A stretch of 64,000 nucleotides of DNA from positions 6,820,001 through 6,884,000 of the forward strand of contig NZ_CP043959.1 of NCBI RefSeq assembly GCF_008632955.1, read 5' to 3'. A model generated the notes under the pieces. The model was given only the letters and a program-made list of their open reading frames with translations, ran no database searches and had not been told where the DNA came from. The DNA comes from Streptomyces tendae (lineage in GTDB: Bacteria > Actinomycetota > Actinomycetes > Streptomycetales > Streptomycetaceae). Shown here piece by piece: positions 32,487 through 40,913 of the stretch. Position numbers and translations under genes: made by a program. Within the stretch, counting starts at the first letter, position 1; the number at the start of each line of letters is the position of its first letter.

Positions 32487-33314
32487 TCAGATACTGATAG
32501 ACAGCGCGAGCGACCCGAGCAGACGGCGCATTTCGGACCGCAACTGCTGGACCGCCGGGGCGAGCCGGTCGGCCTGGTGCGCGGGCAGGGAGATGGCCAC
32601 CGACGCCGCCATGGTCCCGATCGTGAGAGGGATCGCCGCGCACACCGTCCCCAGCGCGTACTCCTGACGCTCGGTCACCAGATCGGTGTCCTGGGACCGC
32701 TCAAGACGCCTGAGCAGGCTGTGGGAGTCCCGCACGGTGTACGGGGTGACCGGCCGCACGGGGTAGCGGTCGAGGTGGTCACGCCGGGACCTCTCGTCGA
32801 GCTGAGCCAGCAGACACTGGCCGAGAGCGTGGGCATGGCCGGTCTCGCGGAAATCGGCCCACTCCTCGACCGCGGGATTGCCGGGGGTGTCGGCGACGCC
32901 GACCACACCGATCTCACCGTCGCGGTACACCGCGTAGTACACGGGGACGCCCACCACGTCCCGCCAGCGGGCGAGGGTGTCGGTGACCGTGCTGCGACGT
33001 TTCTGCTGTGCTCCGCTGCTGCTCAGCCGCTCGGCCGCCTCCCCCAGGAAGAACAACCCCCGGTCGCGGCGCAGATAGCCCTCGTGCACCAGGGTGCGCA
33101 GCAGGTGGTAGGTCGTGGGGAGCGCCAGCCCGGTCTCCCGGGCGAGTTGTTTGGCCGGTGCCCCGTGCTCGTGCCCGGCGACGGTCTCCAGCAGGCGCAT
33201 GGCGCGCTGGACCGAGCCGATGAGGGTGGCACCGGGGGACGCGGGAGGCGCCGGCGATCGGGGCTGCGCGGGGACCGCGGTCCTCTGTGCGGAGGCGGTG
33301 CCAGTCGTGGCCAA
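32487..33314 (-). CDS. ssgR: IclR-family activator SsgR
   Basis: A 275-aa IclR-type regulator. The winged-helix part contains LIGSVQRAMRLLETVAGHE and PAKQLARETGLALPTTYHLLRTL (about residues 31-75). The IclR effector domain follows (LGQCLLAQL, YALGTVCAAIPLTIGTMAASVAISLP). In S. coelicolor SsgR activates ssgA, which lies 128 bp downstream on the same strand here, so the regulator-target pair is kept. The N-terminal 30 residues are Pro/Ala-rich. Its signal molecule is unknown. Confidence 0.93.
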   Translation of the reverse strand: MATTGTASAQRTAVPAQPRSPAPPASPGATLIGSVQRAMRLLETVAGHEHGAPAKQLARETGLALPTTYHLLRTLVHEGYLRRDRGLFFLGEAAERLSSSGAQQKRRSTVTDTLARWRDVVGVPVYYAVYRDGEIGVVGVADTPGNPAVEEWADFRETGHAHALGQCLLAQLDERSRRDHLDRYPVRPVTPYTVRDSHSLLRRLERSQDTDLVTERQEYALGTVCAAIPLTIGTMAASVAISLPAHQADRLAPAVQQLRSEMRRLLGSLALSISI

Positions 33315-33509
33315 GGGTCACTCCCGAAACGCGAGGGGGCAGCCCGTGCGGGGAACACGGGTGGTGGGGTCGCCGCTCGCGGGGACCGGCCCCGCGTCGA
33401 GTTCCGGACTCTAACGGCCCGTCACCGCACGCAGGAGGCCCTGCGTGGAAACTTCCCCCACCCGAGGGAACCGGCGCTTCCCGTTACCGCCCCGCCGGTT
33501 ACCGCCGGA

Positions 33510-33722
33510 TCACCAGTCGCCGCGCGACGAGGAACTCGTCGTGAACTTCCGCACGACGTAGATCAGTCCGCCGACCAGGGCGACGAACACCAGCGCCTTG
33601 AAGAGCAGGCCGATCACGAAGCCGACCACGCTCGCTATCAGTCCGCCGAACACCACCAGGGCGATGACCGGCACCGCGATCCACTTCACCCACCACGGCA
33701 GTCCCGTGAAGATCTCTCGCAT
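33510..33722 (-). CDS. Small membrane protein, DUF5326-like
   Basis: A 70-aa protein from ATG 33722 (MREIFTGLPWWVKWIAVPVI), with AAGGA eight bases upstream. Two TM helices cover about residues 12-50 (AVPVIALVVFGGLIASVVGF and LLFKALVFVALVGGLIYVV), followed by the charged tail RKFTTSSSSRGDW. It matches what I recall of the Streptomyces DUF5326 family. A longer start at 33782 is possible but lacks a ribosome site. Function unknown. Confidence 0.75.
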   Translation of the reverse strand: MREIFTGLPWWVKWIAVPVIALVVFGGLIASVVGFVIGLLFKALVFVALVGGLIYVVRKFTTSSSSRGDW

Positions 33723-33871
33723 CGCCCTCGTCCTTACCTCTCCGCCCGCCACGTTCCGGGTCGTGTCGATGATGTCCTGCACTCGATGCTAGGGCGGACA
33801 CGGGCCCGGCGGGGGCCCTCGATCCCTTGTCCTCCCCTGACCCGTCCCCTAGGGAACCCGGAGACCGCGCC

Positions 33872-34189
33872 TCAGCTCTCCGGGGGAGAGAAGACCACCA
33901 GGACCCGCAGGTCCTCGCTGATGTGATGGAACTTGTGCGGCACCCCGGCCGGCACGTACACGACGCTGCCGCGCGCCACCTGAGTGGTCTCCGTGCCCAC
34001 GGTGATCGCGGCACGGCCGCTGGCCACGAAGTACACCTCGTCCTGACCGTGCGGCTGCTGCGGGTCCTGGGCGCCGGCGTCCAGGGCGTAGAGACCGACC
34101 GACATGTTCCGTTCGCACAGGAACTGGAGGTACGCCCCGTCGTTCGCGGCGCGTTCCGCTTCCAGTTCGTCCAGCCGGAATTCCTTCAT
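33872..34189 (-). CDS. Cupin-domain protein
   Basis: A 105-aa single-domain cupin. Motif 1 is PHGQDEVYFVASGRAAITVG, which carries the metal-binding His and Glu positions (HGQDEVY), and motif 2 is VYVPAGVPHKFHHI (about 81-94) with PxxxxH. Such small cupins bind a metal and act as isomerases, dioxygenases or ligand sensors; nothing here fixes the substrate. It is divergent from the small membrane-protein gene, whose ATG is 61 bp away. Confidence 0.85.
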   Translation of the reverse strand: MKEFRLDELEAERAANDGAYLQFLCERNMSVGLYALDAGAQDPQQPHGQDEVYFVASGRAAITVGTETTQVARGSVVYVPAGVPHKFHHISEDLRVLVVFSPPES

Positions 34190-34250
34190 CTCCTGGTCCC
34201 GCCCCTGCCCTCACTGCCCGATCCGGATGCTGTCTGCCACGATCAGACAC

Positions 34251-34628
34251 ATGAAGAATTTCCTAGTCAAGACGATCGCCAACGCGGGAGCCCTCGCCGT
34301 CGCGGTCTGGCTGCTCGACAAGATCACCCTGACCGGGGACAGCACGGGCAAGGAGATAGGCACCCTGCTCCTCGTCGCGCTGATCTTCGGCGTGGTGAAC
34401 TTCCTGGTCAAGCCGGTGGTCAAGCTGCTGAGCCTGCCCCTGCTCATCCTGACCCTGGGCCTGTTCACCCTGGTGGTGAACGCCCTGATGCTGCTGCTCA
34501 CCTCCTGGCTGGCCGACCAGCTCGACCTGAGCTTCCACGTGGAAGGCTTCTGGACGGCCGTCCTGGGCGGGCTCATCATCTCCGTGGTCTCCTGGGCACT
34601 GAACGTCGTCCTGCCCGACGGGGACTGA
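34251..34628 (+). CDS. Phage-holin-family IV-type small membrane protein
   Basis: A 125-aa protein with four TM segments: IANAGALAVAVWLLDKI, LLLVALIFGVVNFLV, LPLLILTLGLFTLVVNALMLLLTSW, and LGGLIISVVSWALNVVLP. Blocks such as NFLVKPVVKLLSLPL and LTLGLFTLVVNALML match the widespread bacterial mycobacterial-type 4 TM phage holin superfamily. Despite the name, chromosomal members are not phage genes and their role is unknown. It is followed 5 bp later by the tyrosine phosphatase gene, so the two are probably co-transcribed. Confidence 0.85.
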   Translation: MKNFLVKTIANAGALAVAVWLLDKITLTGDSTGKEIGTLLLVALIFGVVNFLVKPVVKLLSLPLLILTLGLFTLVVNALMLLLTSWLADQLDLSFHVEGFWTAVLGGLIISVVSWALNVVLPDGD

Positions 34629-34633
34629 GCACC

Positions 34634-35125
34634 ATGACCTACCGCGTCTGCTTCGTCTGCACCGGCAACATCTGCCGCTCGCCCATGGCCGAGTCCGTCT
34701 TCCGCGCGCGGGTCGCCGAGGCCGGGCTCGACGACCGGGTCGAGGTCGACAGCGCCGGTACCGGCGGCTGGCACGAGGGCGAGGGCGCGGACCCCCGCGC
34801 CGTCGGCGTGCTGCGGGACAACGGCTACGAGGCCGGACACACGGCCCGGCAGTTCGACCCCTCGTGGTTCGCCGGCCTCGACCTCGTCATCGCGCTTGAC
34901 GCCGGTCACCTGAGGGCGTTGCGCCGTCTCGCCCCCACGGAGCGGGACGCGGGCAAGGTGCGGCTGCTGCGGTCGTACGACCCCGGGGCCGGTGACGACC
35001 TCGACGTACCGGACCCGTACTACGGGGACCGGGAGGGTTTCGAGCAGTGTCTTGAGATGGTGGAGGCGGCGAGCGAAGGACTGCTCGCCGCGGTACGCGA
35101 GCGTGTGGAAGGACGGGCGGCATGA
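34634..35125 (+). CDS. ptpA: Low-molecular-weight protein tyrosine phosphatase
   Basis: A 163-aa LMW-PTP. The P-loop is VCFVCTGNICRSPMAE (CX5R, with catalytic Cys about residue 9 and Arg 15), and the general-acid aspartate lies in DVPDPYYGD (about 125-133). It removes phosphate from tyrosine in the cytosol; in S. coelicolor PtpA influences secondary metabolism. It sits between a four-TM protein and a PLP enzyme whose start overlaps its stop by four bases, so the three genes form an operon. Confidence 0.93.
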   Translation: MTYRVCFVCTGNICRSPMAESVFRARVAEAGLDDRVEVDSAGTGGWHEGEGADPRAVGVLRDNGYEAGHTARQFDPSWFAGLDLVIALDAGHLRALRRLAPTERDAGKVRLLRSYDPGAGDDLDVPDPYYGDREGFEQCLEMVEAASEGLLAAVRERVEGRAA

Positions 35126-36273
35126 GCGACACGACGAGGGGTACGACCGGCGGGCCGGGTGACGGCACCCGTGCGGTGCGCGCCGGGCTGCCCGAGCCGG
35201 TCAAGCACGAGCCGACGCTGCCCGGTCCGGTGTTCGCCGCCCACTTCCACCTCCCGGGCGACCCCACCGGCCCGTACACCTACGGCCGGGACGAGAACCC
35301 GACGTGGACCCTGCTGGAACGGGCCATCGGGGAGCTGGAGGCCCCCGGGCAGGACGACGTCGAGGCGCTGGTGTTCGCCTCCGGCATGGCCGCCATCTCC
35401 GCGGTGCTCTTCTCCCAGCTGAGCACCGGGGACGCGGTCGTCCTGCCGGACGACGGCTACCAGGCGCTGCCGCTGGCGCGCGCCCAGCTGGAGGCGTACG
35501 GCATCGAGGTGCGCACCGCGCCGACCGGCGGCGACGCGCAGCTGGAGGTCCTCGACGGCGCGAAGCTGCTGTGGATCGAGACGCCCTCGAACCCCGGCCT
35601 CGACGTGTGCGACGTACGGCGGCTCGCCGACGCGGCCCACGCGCGGGGGGCCCTTGTGGCTGTCGACAACACCCTGGCGACGCCACTCGGCCAGCGCCCG
35701 CTGGAGCTCGGCGCGGACTTCGCGGTGGCCAGCGGCACCAAGCAGCTGACCGGCCACGGCGATGTGCTCCTCGGGTACGTCACCGGCCGCGATGCCGAGG
35801 CGATGGCCGCGGTCCGGCGGTGGCGCAAGATCGTCGGCGCCATCCCGGGTCCCATGGAGGCCTGGCTCGCGCACCGCTCGATCGCCACGCTGCAGCTGCG
35901 CGTCGACCGGCAGAACGCCACCGCGCTGACGCTCGCCGAGGCCCTGCGGGAGCGGCGGGAGGTCACGGGGCTGCGCTACCCGGGGCTGCCCGACGACCCG
36001 TCGCACAAGATCGCCTCCCAGCAGATGCGCCGCTACGGGTGCGTGGTGTCCTTCACGCTGCCCTCACGCGCGCGGGCGGACCGTTTTCTCGACGCCCTGC
36101 GGCTCGTGGACGACGCGACGAGCTTCGGCGGTGTGCGGTCCACGGCGGAGCGGCGCGGCCGGTGGGGCGGGGACGCGGTGCCGGACGGCTTCGTGCGCTT
36201 CTCCGTGGGTGCGGAGGACCCGGAGGACCTGGTGGCTGACGTGCTGCGGGCGCTGGACGAGACCGCTGACTGA
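35122..36273 (+). CDS. Cystathionine gamma-lyase/synthase-type PLP enzyme
   Basis: A 383-aa member of the Cys/Met metabolism PLP family. Key blocks are YTYGRDENPTW (about 52-62, the Tyr-x-Arg phosphate site), FASGMAAISAVL, the PLP-stacking region, WIETPSNPGLDV, VDNTLATPLGQRPL, and the PLP-lysine motif VASGTKQLTGHGD (about 203-215). The C terminus contains SFGGVRSTAERRGRWGG. It catalyses either elimination from cystathionine or a gamma-replacement; the two cannot be told apart by eye. The four-base overlap with ptpA implies coupling. Confidence 0.9.
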   Translation: MSDTTRGTTGGPGDGTRAVRAGLPEPVKHEPTLPGPVFAAHFHLPGDPTGPYTYGRDENPTWTLLERAIGELEAPGQDDVEALVFASGMAAISAVLFSQLSTGDAVVLPDDGYQALPLARAQLEAYGIEVRTAPTGGDAQLEVLDGAKLLWIETPSNPGLDVCDVRRLADAAHARGALVAVDNTLATPLGQRPLELGADFAVASGTKQLTGHGDVLLGYVTGRDAEAMAAVRRWRKIVGAIPGPMEAWLAHRSIATLQLRVDRQNATALTLAEALRERREVTGLRYPGLPDDPSHKIASQQMRRYGCVVSFTLPSRARADRFLDALRLVDDATSFGGVRSTAERRGRWGGDAVPDGFVRFSVGAEDPEDLVADVLRALDETAD

Positions 36274-36316
36274 CGCATTCGGCCCGTCGGACCGCAGACA
36301 TCCGGCACCGGACTGC

Positions 36317-36355
36317 GGACGGTCCGAGCCTCCCCCCTCGTGGCTCGGACCGTCC
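36317..36355 (+). terminator. Terminator of the ptpA operon
   Basis: GACGGTCCGAGCC pairs with GGCTCGGACCGTC around an 11-base loop, 43 bp after the PLP enzyme stop. Confidence 0.85.
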
Positions 36356-36501
36356 TCGGTTCTGCGCGCGAAGAACCGCGCGACCAAGGCTAGTTGACTG
36401 AGTGTCAGTGTCCAATCACAGTAACGACAGCGACCTATCGACATATTTATAGTTGGCCCTGTCCGATCTATGGCGGGGGCGACGAGGGAGGGGTACGTGC
36501 C

Positions 36502-37407
36502 GTGGATCTGGCCTTGCTGCGGACCTTCGTGACCGTGCACCGGGCCGGTTCCTTCACGCGCGCGGCCGCCCTGCTGGGTCTTTCCCAGCCGGCCGTCACC
36601 TCGCAGATCAGAACGCTGGAACGGCAGGTCGGCCGCCCGCTGTTCCTGCGCCGGGCTCGCGGGGTGACGCCGACGACGATCGGTGACGAACTCGCCCACA
36701 AGGCGGCACCGCATCTGGACGCCCTGGTGGAGATAGCCGAGTCCGGGCTCGAGGAGGACTCCTCCTTACGCTCCCTGCATCTCGCCGGTCCCCCCGAGTT
36801 CACCGCGGAGCGGGCGCTGCCCGCGCTCACGGAGCTGACCGGTGAGGACGGCCAGGGCTTCGCCCTGCGCGCCTCCTTCGGCACCGCCGAGGAGGTGCTC
36901 GAAGGGCTCTCCGCCGGGCACCATGATCTGGCCATCAGCACCGTCCGGCCGCGCGGCGCCCTGCTCTCGGCCACCGCGCTCTGCGACGAGGAGCACGTCC
37001 TGGTCGCCGCGCCGCGCTGGGCCGGGCAGATCGCACCCGGCACGCTCCGCCGGTCCGATCCGTCCGTCCTGGAGCGCATCCCGGTCGTGGAGGTGCACGA
37101 GTCGCTCCCCTTCGTCGTCCGCTACTGGGCCTCCGTGTTCGACTCCCGCCCGGTCGCTCCGGGCACGGTCGTCGTCCCGGACCTGCGGGCGGTGCTGGCC
37201 TGCGCCGTGGCGGGCGCTGGTCTCGCGGTGCTGCCGCGCTATCTGTGCGCGGGCGCCCTGGAACACGGTGAGGTGGTCGCGCTGCACGAACCCGCGGTGC
37301 CGCCGCTGCGCACCTATTTCCTGGCCGTCCGTACCGGCACGCTGGCGAGACCGCACATCGCCCGGGCCCACGAGTGGCTGGAGCGGGCCGCCACCCGCTG
37401 GTGCTGA
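36502..37407 (+). CDS. LysR-family transcriptional regulator
   Basis: A 301-aa regulator starting at GTG 36502 (VDLALLRTFVTVHRAGSFTR), with GGGAGGGG eight bases upstream. The HTH is FTRAAALLGLSQPAVTSQIRTLE (about 17-40), followed by the linker helix and effector domain (HLAGPPEFTAERALPAL, VVVPDLRAVLACAVAGAGLAV). It is not divergent to a clear target; the nearest genes are a PLP enzyme upstream and Nudix downstream. An A/T-rich segment, ATATTTATAG, just upstream may be part of its promoter. Confidence 0.9.
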   Translation: MDLALLRTFVTVHRAGSFTRAAALLGLSQPAVTSQIRTLERQVGRPLFLRRARGVTPTTIGDELAHKAAPHLDALVEIAESGLEEDSSLRSLHLAGPPEFTAERALPALTELTGEDGQGFALRASFGTAEEVLEGLSAGHHDLAISTVRPRGALLSATALCDEEHVLVAAPRWAGQIAPGTLRRSDPSVLERIPVVEVHESLPFVVRYWASVFDSRPVAPGTVVVPDLRAVLACAVAGAGLAVLPRYLCAGALEHGEVVALHEPAVPPLRTYFLAVRTGTLARPHIARAHEWLERAATRWC

Positions 37408-37461
37408 GCGGCTCCCCGGATGCCTGTCCTCCCGGGATCCGGACCGAGCGCGTCGTGCGAT

Positions 37462-37475
37462 GTTTCACGTGGAAC
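37462..37475. promoter_or_regulatory. parS variant (GTTTCACGTGGAAC)
   Basis: One mismatch from parS, 22 bp upstream of the Nudix ATG. Confidence 0.8.
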
Positions 37476-37496
37476 CAGCCGGGCCACATTTCCCCC

Positions 37497-37979
37497 ATGA
37501 CCGTCCGACCCGTGGTCAAGCGCACCGCCCGAGCCGTTCTGCTGGACGGCGATCACCTGATCCTGATCAAGCGCACCAAACCCGGCGTGGATCCGTACTG
37601 GGTCACCCCCGGCGGCGGGGTCGAGCCGGAGGACCCCACCGTGGTCCACGCCCTGCACCGAGAGGTGTACGAGGAACTCGGCGCCAAGATCGCCGACGTG
37701 GTCCCGTGCTTCGTGGACACCGTGGAGCACATCGGCGAGGACGCCGACACCACCGGGGTGAAGGTGCAGCACTTCTTCGTGTGCCGCCTGGAATCCATGG
37801 ACCCGTCCCTGCGGCACGGCCCGGAGGTCGAGGAACCCGCCGGGGAGTACGAGATCGTCCGGGTGCCGTTCACCCGGGTCGGCATCGCCTCGGTCCACCT
37901 CGTGCCGCTGTCCCTGCGGCACTACCTGGACGGCAACATCGAGGGCGTCCGCGCCCTGCACGCCTCCGACCTGGGCTGA
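37497..37979 (+). CDS. Nudix hydrolase
   Basis: A 160-aa Nudix protein from ATG 37497 (MTVRPVVKRTARAVLLDGDH). The Nudix box is seen as PGGGVEPEDPTVVHALHREV followed by YEELGA; the core REVYEEL is intact, though the spacing between the first Gly and Glu differs by one or two residues from the strict pattern. It should cleave nucleoside diphosphate derivatives in the cytosol. A C-terminal segment, RVPFTRVGIASVHLVPLSLR, is family-like. It lies immediately after a parS variant. Confidence 0.88.
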   Translation: MTVRPVVKRTARAVLLDGDHLILIKRTKPGVDPYWVTPGGGVEPEDPTVVHALHREVYEELGAKIADVVPCFVDTVEHIGEDADTTGVKVQHFFVCRLESMDPSLRHGPEVEEPAGEYEIVRVPFTRVGIASVHLVPLSLRHYLDGNIEGVRALHASDLG

Positions 37980-38068
37980 TCTCCCTCCCGGACGGTATGG
38001 CCAAAAGCTCGTCCGCATCTGCGGAAACAGGTGGACGCCGAAGGCTCCCGTCGGACAGCCTGACCTGC

Positions 38069-38932
38069 GTGCCGACACCTTCTCTCGACTCTCTGCCCAT
38101 CCGTCGTCTGACGCTCCGCGATCTCAGCGCCTGCGCCGACCTGTCCGAGGACCGGGGGTGGCCCCGGGAGGAGCACAAGTGGGGTCTCCTCCTCGCCGCA
38201 GCGAGGGGCTACGGCATCGACGCTCCCGACGGTGGTCTGGCGGCCGCCTGCGTCGTCACGGAGTACGGACCGCGCGACCAGCCTTCCCTCGCGGCCATCG
38301 GCATGGTCCTCGTCGCGGAGCGACACTCCCGTCAGGGCATCGGACGCCGGCTGATGCGTCACGTCGTCGCGGAGGCGGGCACCACTCCCCTCACCCTGTA
38401 CGCCACGCCCCTCGGCCGGCCCCTCTACGAGGAGCTCGGGTTCAAGGTCGGCGGACAGGCCGAGATGCTGCGCGGCCGCTTCGTCCTCGGGGACCGGACG
38501 GACATCCGGACCCGCACCGCCACCGCGGACGACCTGCCGGGAATCCTGCGGCTCGACGAGGAGGTCTTCGGGGCGGACCGGACGCACATCGTGACCCGCC
38601 TGCCCGCCTTCGCGGACCAGCTGCGCGTGGCCGAGGACGACGGACGGCTGATCGGTTACGCGGCTGCCTGGCCCAACATGGACACCCATGTCGTGGGTCC
38701 GCTGATCGCCCGGGACACCGCGACGGCCCAGGCGCTCATCGCCTCCCTCGCCGCCCACACCAACCGGCCCCTGCGCACCGACATCGACGTGCGCCACGAG
38801 GAGCTGCTGAGCTGGGCGAAGGACCACGGGCTGTCGACGGTCGCGCTCAACGCGGTCATGACGTACGGGATCACTGAGCTTCCGGGGGACTGGAGCAGGC
38901 TGTTCGCCCCGGTGACGGTCGCGGCGGGCTGA
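38069..38932 (+). CDS. Tandem GNAT acetyltransferase
   Basis: About 287 aa from GTG 38069 (VPTPSLDSLPIRRLTLRDL); ATG 37997 would add 24 residues and cannot be excluded. The first half is a GNAT domain with the acetyl-CoA loop ERHSRQGIGRRLMRHVV (about 80-96) and LYATPLGRPLYEELGF. The second half begins TRTATADDLPGILRLDEEVFG and ends with a degenerate GNAT fold (IGYAAAWPNMDTHVVGPL, ALIASLAAHTNRPLRTDID). The two-domain form resembles mycothiol- or amine-modifying enzymes. Its substrate is unknown. Confidence 0.82.
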   Translation: MPTPSLDSLPIRRLTLRDLSACADLSEDRGWPREEHKWGLLLAAARGYGIDAPDGGLAAACVVTEYGPRDQPSLAAIGMVLVAERHSRQGIGRRLMRHVVAEAGTTPLTLYATPLGRPLYEELGFKVGGQAEMLRGRFVLGDRTDIRTRTATADDLPGILRLDEEVFGADRTHIVTRLPAFADQLRVAEDDGRLIGYAAAWPNMDTHVVGPLIARDTATAQALIASLAAHTNRPLRTDIDVRHEELLSWAKDHGLSTVALNAVMTYGITELPGDWSRLFAPVTVAAG

Positions 38933-38943
38933 CGGTCCGCGGA

Positions 38944-38986
38944 CAGGGCGACGCCGGTCCCGGGGGCCGGGGCCGGCGTCGCCCTG
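38944..38986. terminator. Bidirectional terminator (GNAT / GlcG-HbpS)
   Basis: CAGGGCGACGCCGG pairs with CCGGCGTCGCCCTG, a perfect 14-bp stem with a 15-base loop, between convergent genes. Confidence 0.85.
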
Positions 38987-39009
38987 CTGTGCCGTGGCGC
39001 GGCGTGTCG

Positions 39010-39429
39010 TCAGGCGAGGGCCCGCACCGCGGTGGTGGCGATGCCGTGGTCCTGCTCCGGGGAGCCGCCGCCGACCCCGATGGAGCCGATCAGCCGGCCG
39101 TCACGCCGCACGGGCACGCCCCCGGCGATGAACAACAGAGGCCGGTCCAACGCGGTGGGCAGCGTGTGGAAGAGGCCACCGGGCTGTACGGCGTCCACCA
39201 GGTCGGCGGTGGGCGCGTCCAGCTGCAGTGCGGTGTAGGCCTTGCGGGTGCTGGTCTCGCCCGAGATCAGCACGGCCCGGTCGTCCCGGCGGAACGCGAG
39301 CAGGTGCCCGCCGGCGTCGAGGACGGTGACGCTGACGGTGAGGCCGGCCGCTTCGGCGTCCTTGACCGCGGCGGTGACGAGGGCTTCGGCGTCGGCGGTG
39401 GTGAGCGGGGTGACTGCGGTGGTGCTCAT
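39010..39429 (-). CDS. GlcG/HbpS-type haem-binding-like protein
   Basis: A 139-aa protein of the DUF336 family. It begins MSTTAVTPLTTADAEALVTA at ATG 39429, with a GGAGAAC site. The family core is SVTVLDAGGHLLAFRRDDRAVLIS (start about residue 32), KAYTALQLDAPT, GGLFHTLPTALDRPLLFIAGG, and IGSIGVGGGSPEQDHGIA. HbpS in S. reticuli binds haem and senses oxidative stress with SenS/SenR; whether this copy binds haem cannot be told, and no signal peptide is visible. The MFS gene lies 134 bp upstream on the same strand. Confidence 0.85.
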   Translation of the reverse strand: MSTTAVTPLTTADAEALVTAAVKDAEAAGLTVSVTVLDAGGHLLAFRRDDRAVLISGETSTRKAYTALQLDAPTADLVDAVQPGGLFHTLPTALDRPLLFIAGGVPVRRDGRLIGSIGVGGGSPEQDHGIATTAVRALA

Positions 39430-39563
39430 GAGGTGGTTCTCCTTGCGGTACGAGGGATGTCCGTCCGTCACGGACGTGCCATGACGGACGAGGGGGGATC
39501 GGTGGGAGACGGCCCCTGGGGGCGCGAGGACGGCCCTGGCCCCGCGCCCGGAGGTGCGGTGGT

Positions 39564-40772
39564 TCAGCGCGTGGCGACGGCCTGGTGGTCGGCAGGGGAC
39601 GGGCCGGCGGCCGGGGTGCCGGCAGCGGCACCGCGGCGTTCGAGGACGGCCGAGAGGACGGCGAGCGCCAAGGCAGCCGCGGCGAGGACGGCGCCGACCC
39701 AGTTGGGTGCGGTGTAGCCGAGGCCGGCCGCGATCACGAGCCCGCCCAGCCAGGCGGACAGCGCGTTGCCGAGGTTGAAGGCGCCGATGTTGAGGGCGGA
39801 CGCCAGGGTGGGGGCGCCGTGCGCGTGGTCCAGGACCCGCTTCTGCAGCGGGGGGACGGTGGCGAATCCGAGCGCGCCGACCAGGGCGATCGTGACGGCG
39901 GCGGCGACCTTGTTGTGGGCGGTCACGGTGAACAGCGCCAGGACGACGGCGAGGGCGCCGAGGGACACGTACAGCATGGGCATCAGGGCACGGTCGGCGT
40001 ACCTGCCGCCGACGAGGTTGCCGCCGACCATGCCGAGGCCGAACAGGACGAGCAGCAAGGTGACGGAGCCGTCGGCGAAGCCCGCGACGTGCGTCATCAT
40101 CGGTGCGATGTAGGTGATGGCCGCGAAGACGCCGCCGAAGCCGAGCACGGTCATCGCCATGGCCAGCAGGACCTGCACGTTCTTCAGGGCGGCCAGTTCG
40201 TGGCGCAGCCGCACGCCCTCCGGCTTCGGCATGTCGGGGACGAGCTTGGCGACACCGGCCAGGCCGACCACACCGAGGGCGGCGACCAGGCCGAAGGTGA
40301 CGCGCCAGCCGACGGACTGGCCGACGAAGGTGCCCAGCGGGACGCCGACCACGTTGGCGACGGTGAGACCGGTGAACATCATCGCGATGGCGCCGGCCCG
40401 CTTGTGGGGGGCGACCAGGTCGGCGGCCACCACGGAGCCGATGCCGAAGAAGGCGCCGTGGGCCAGTGAGGAGACCACCCGTCCGGCCAGCATCAGGCCG
40501 AAGGTGGAGGCCAGCGCCGAGAGCAGGTTCCCGACGACGAACAGGCCCATCAGCAGCATCAGCATGCGCTTGCGGGAGATCCTTGTGCCGAGCACGGTCA
40601 TCAGGGGGGCGCCGAACATGACGCCCAGGGCGTAGCCGGTCACCAGATAACCGGCGGTGGGGATCGAGACACCGAAGTCGCCCGCGACCTCAGGCAGCAG
40701 GCCCATGATCACGAACTCCGTGGTGCCGATCCCGAAGGCCCCGATCGCGAGGGCCAGAAGCGCGAGAGGCAT
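39564..40772 (-). CDS. MFS drug-efflux transporter (DHA1)
   Basis: A 402-aa, 12-TM protein from ATG 40772 (MPLALLALAIGAFGIGTTEF). Motif A is GAPLMTVLGTRISRKRMLML (about residues 52-71), and FGIGTTEFVIMGLLPEVAGD is the DHA1 first-helix pattern of arabinose/chloramphenicol-type exporters. The gene is divergent from a MarR regulator 140 bp away, which most likely represses it. The substrate would be small aromatic or amphipathic compounds. Confidence 0.88.
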   Translation of the reverse strand: MPLALLALAIGAFGIGTTEFVIMGLLPEVAGDFGVSIPTAGYLVTGYALGVMFGAPLMTVLGTRISRKRMLMLLMGLFVVGNLLSALASTFGLMLAGRVVSSLAHGAFFGIGSVVAADLVAPHKRAGAIAMMFTGLTVANVVGVPLGTFVGQSVGWRVTFGLVAALGVVGLAGVAKLVPDMPKPEGVRLRHELAALKNVQVLLAMAMTVLGFGGVFAAITYIAPMMTHVAGFADGSVTLLLVLFGLGMVGGNLVGGRYADRALMPMLYVSLGALAVVLALFTVTAHNKVAAAVTIALVGALGFATVPPLQKRVLDHAHGAPTLASALNIGAFNLGNALSAWLGGLVIAAGLGYTAPNWVGAVLAAAALALAVLSAVLERRGAAAGTPAAGPSPADHQAVATR

Positions 40773-40817
40773 GAGGGGAGAGACCTTCCAGAGATTGCAG
40801 GAGCGCTTAGCGAGCTT

Positions 40818-40866
40818 CGACAATAATTGCAGACGCGGGATATTTGCAAGCGCGGGATATTGCGAC
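40818..40866. promoter_or_regulatory. Possible MarR operator region
   Basis: Between the divergent MFS and MarR genes, the 11-base word CGCGGGATATT occurs at 40834 and 40851 (17 bp apart), and TTGCA is inverted as TGCAA around the first copy. This AT-richer patch is the natural place for the MarR operator; the exact boundaries are guesswork. Confidence 0.4.
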
Positions 40867-40913
40867 TGTGCTCTACCCTGGTGACAGAAGCTCGTGGACG
40901 GAGGAATCACGCC

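Noticed and set aside
34531..34545. TTCCACGTGGAA as another parS
   Set aside because: It differs from parS at key positions and lies inside the holin-like coding region.
34251..34628. Prophage remnant from the holin-like gene
   Set aside because: No other phage genes, no att sites; the family is chromosomal in actinomycetes.
36842..38932. A 696-residue fused protein
   Set aside because: The first 400 codons are the shadow of LysR and Nudix; only the end from about 38069 is a real acetyltransferase.
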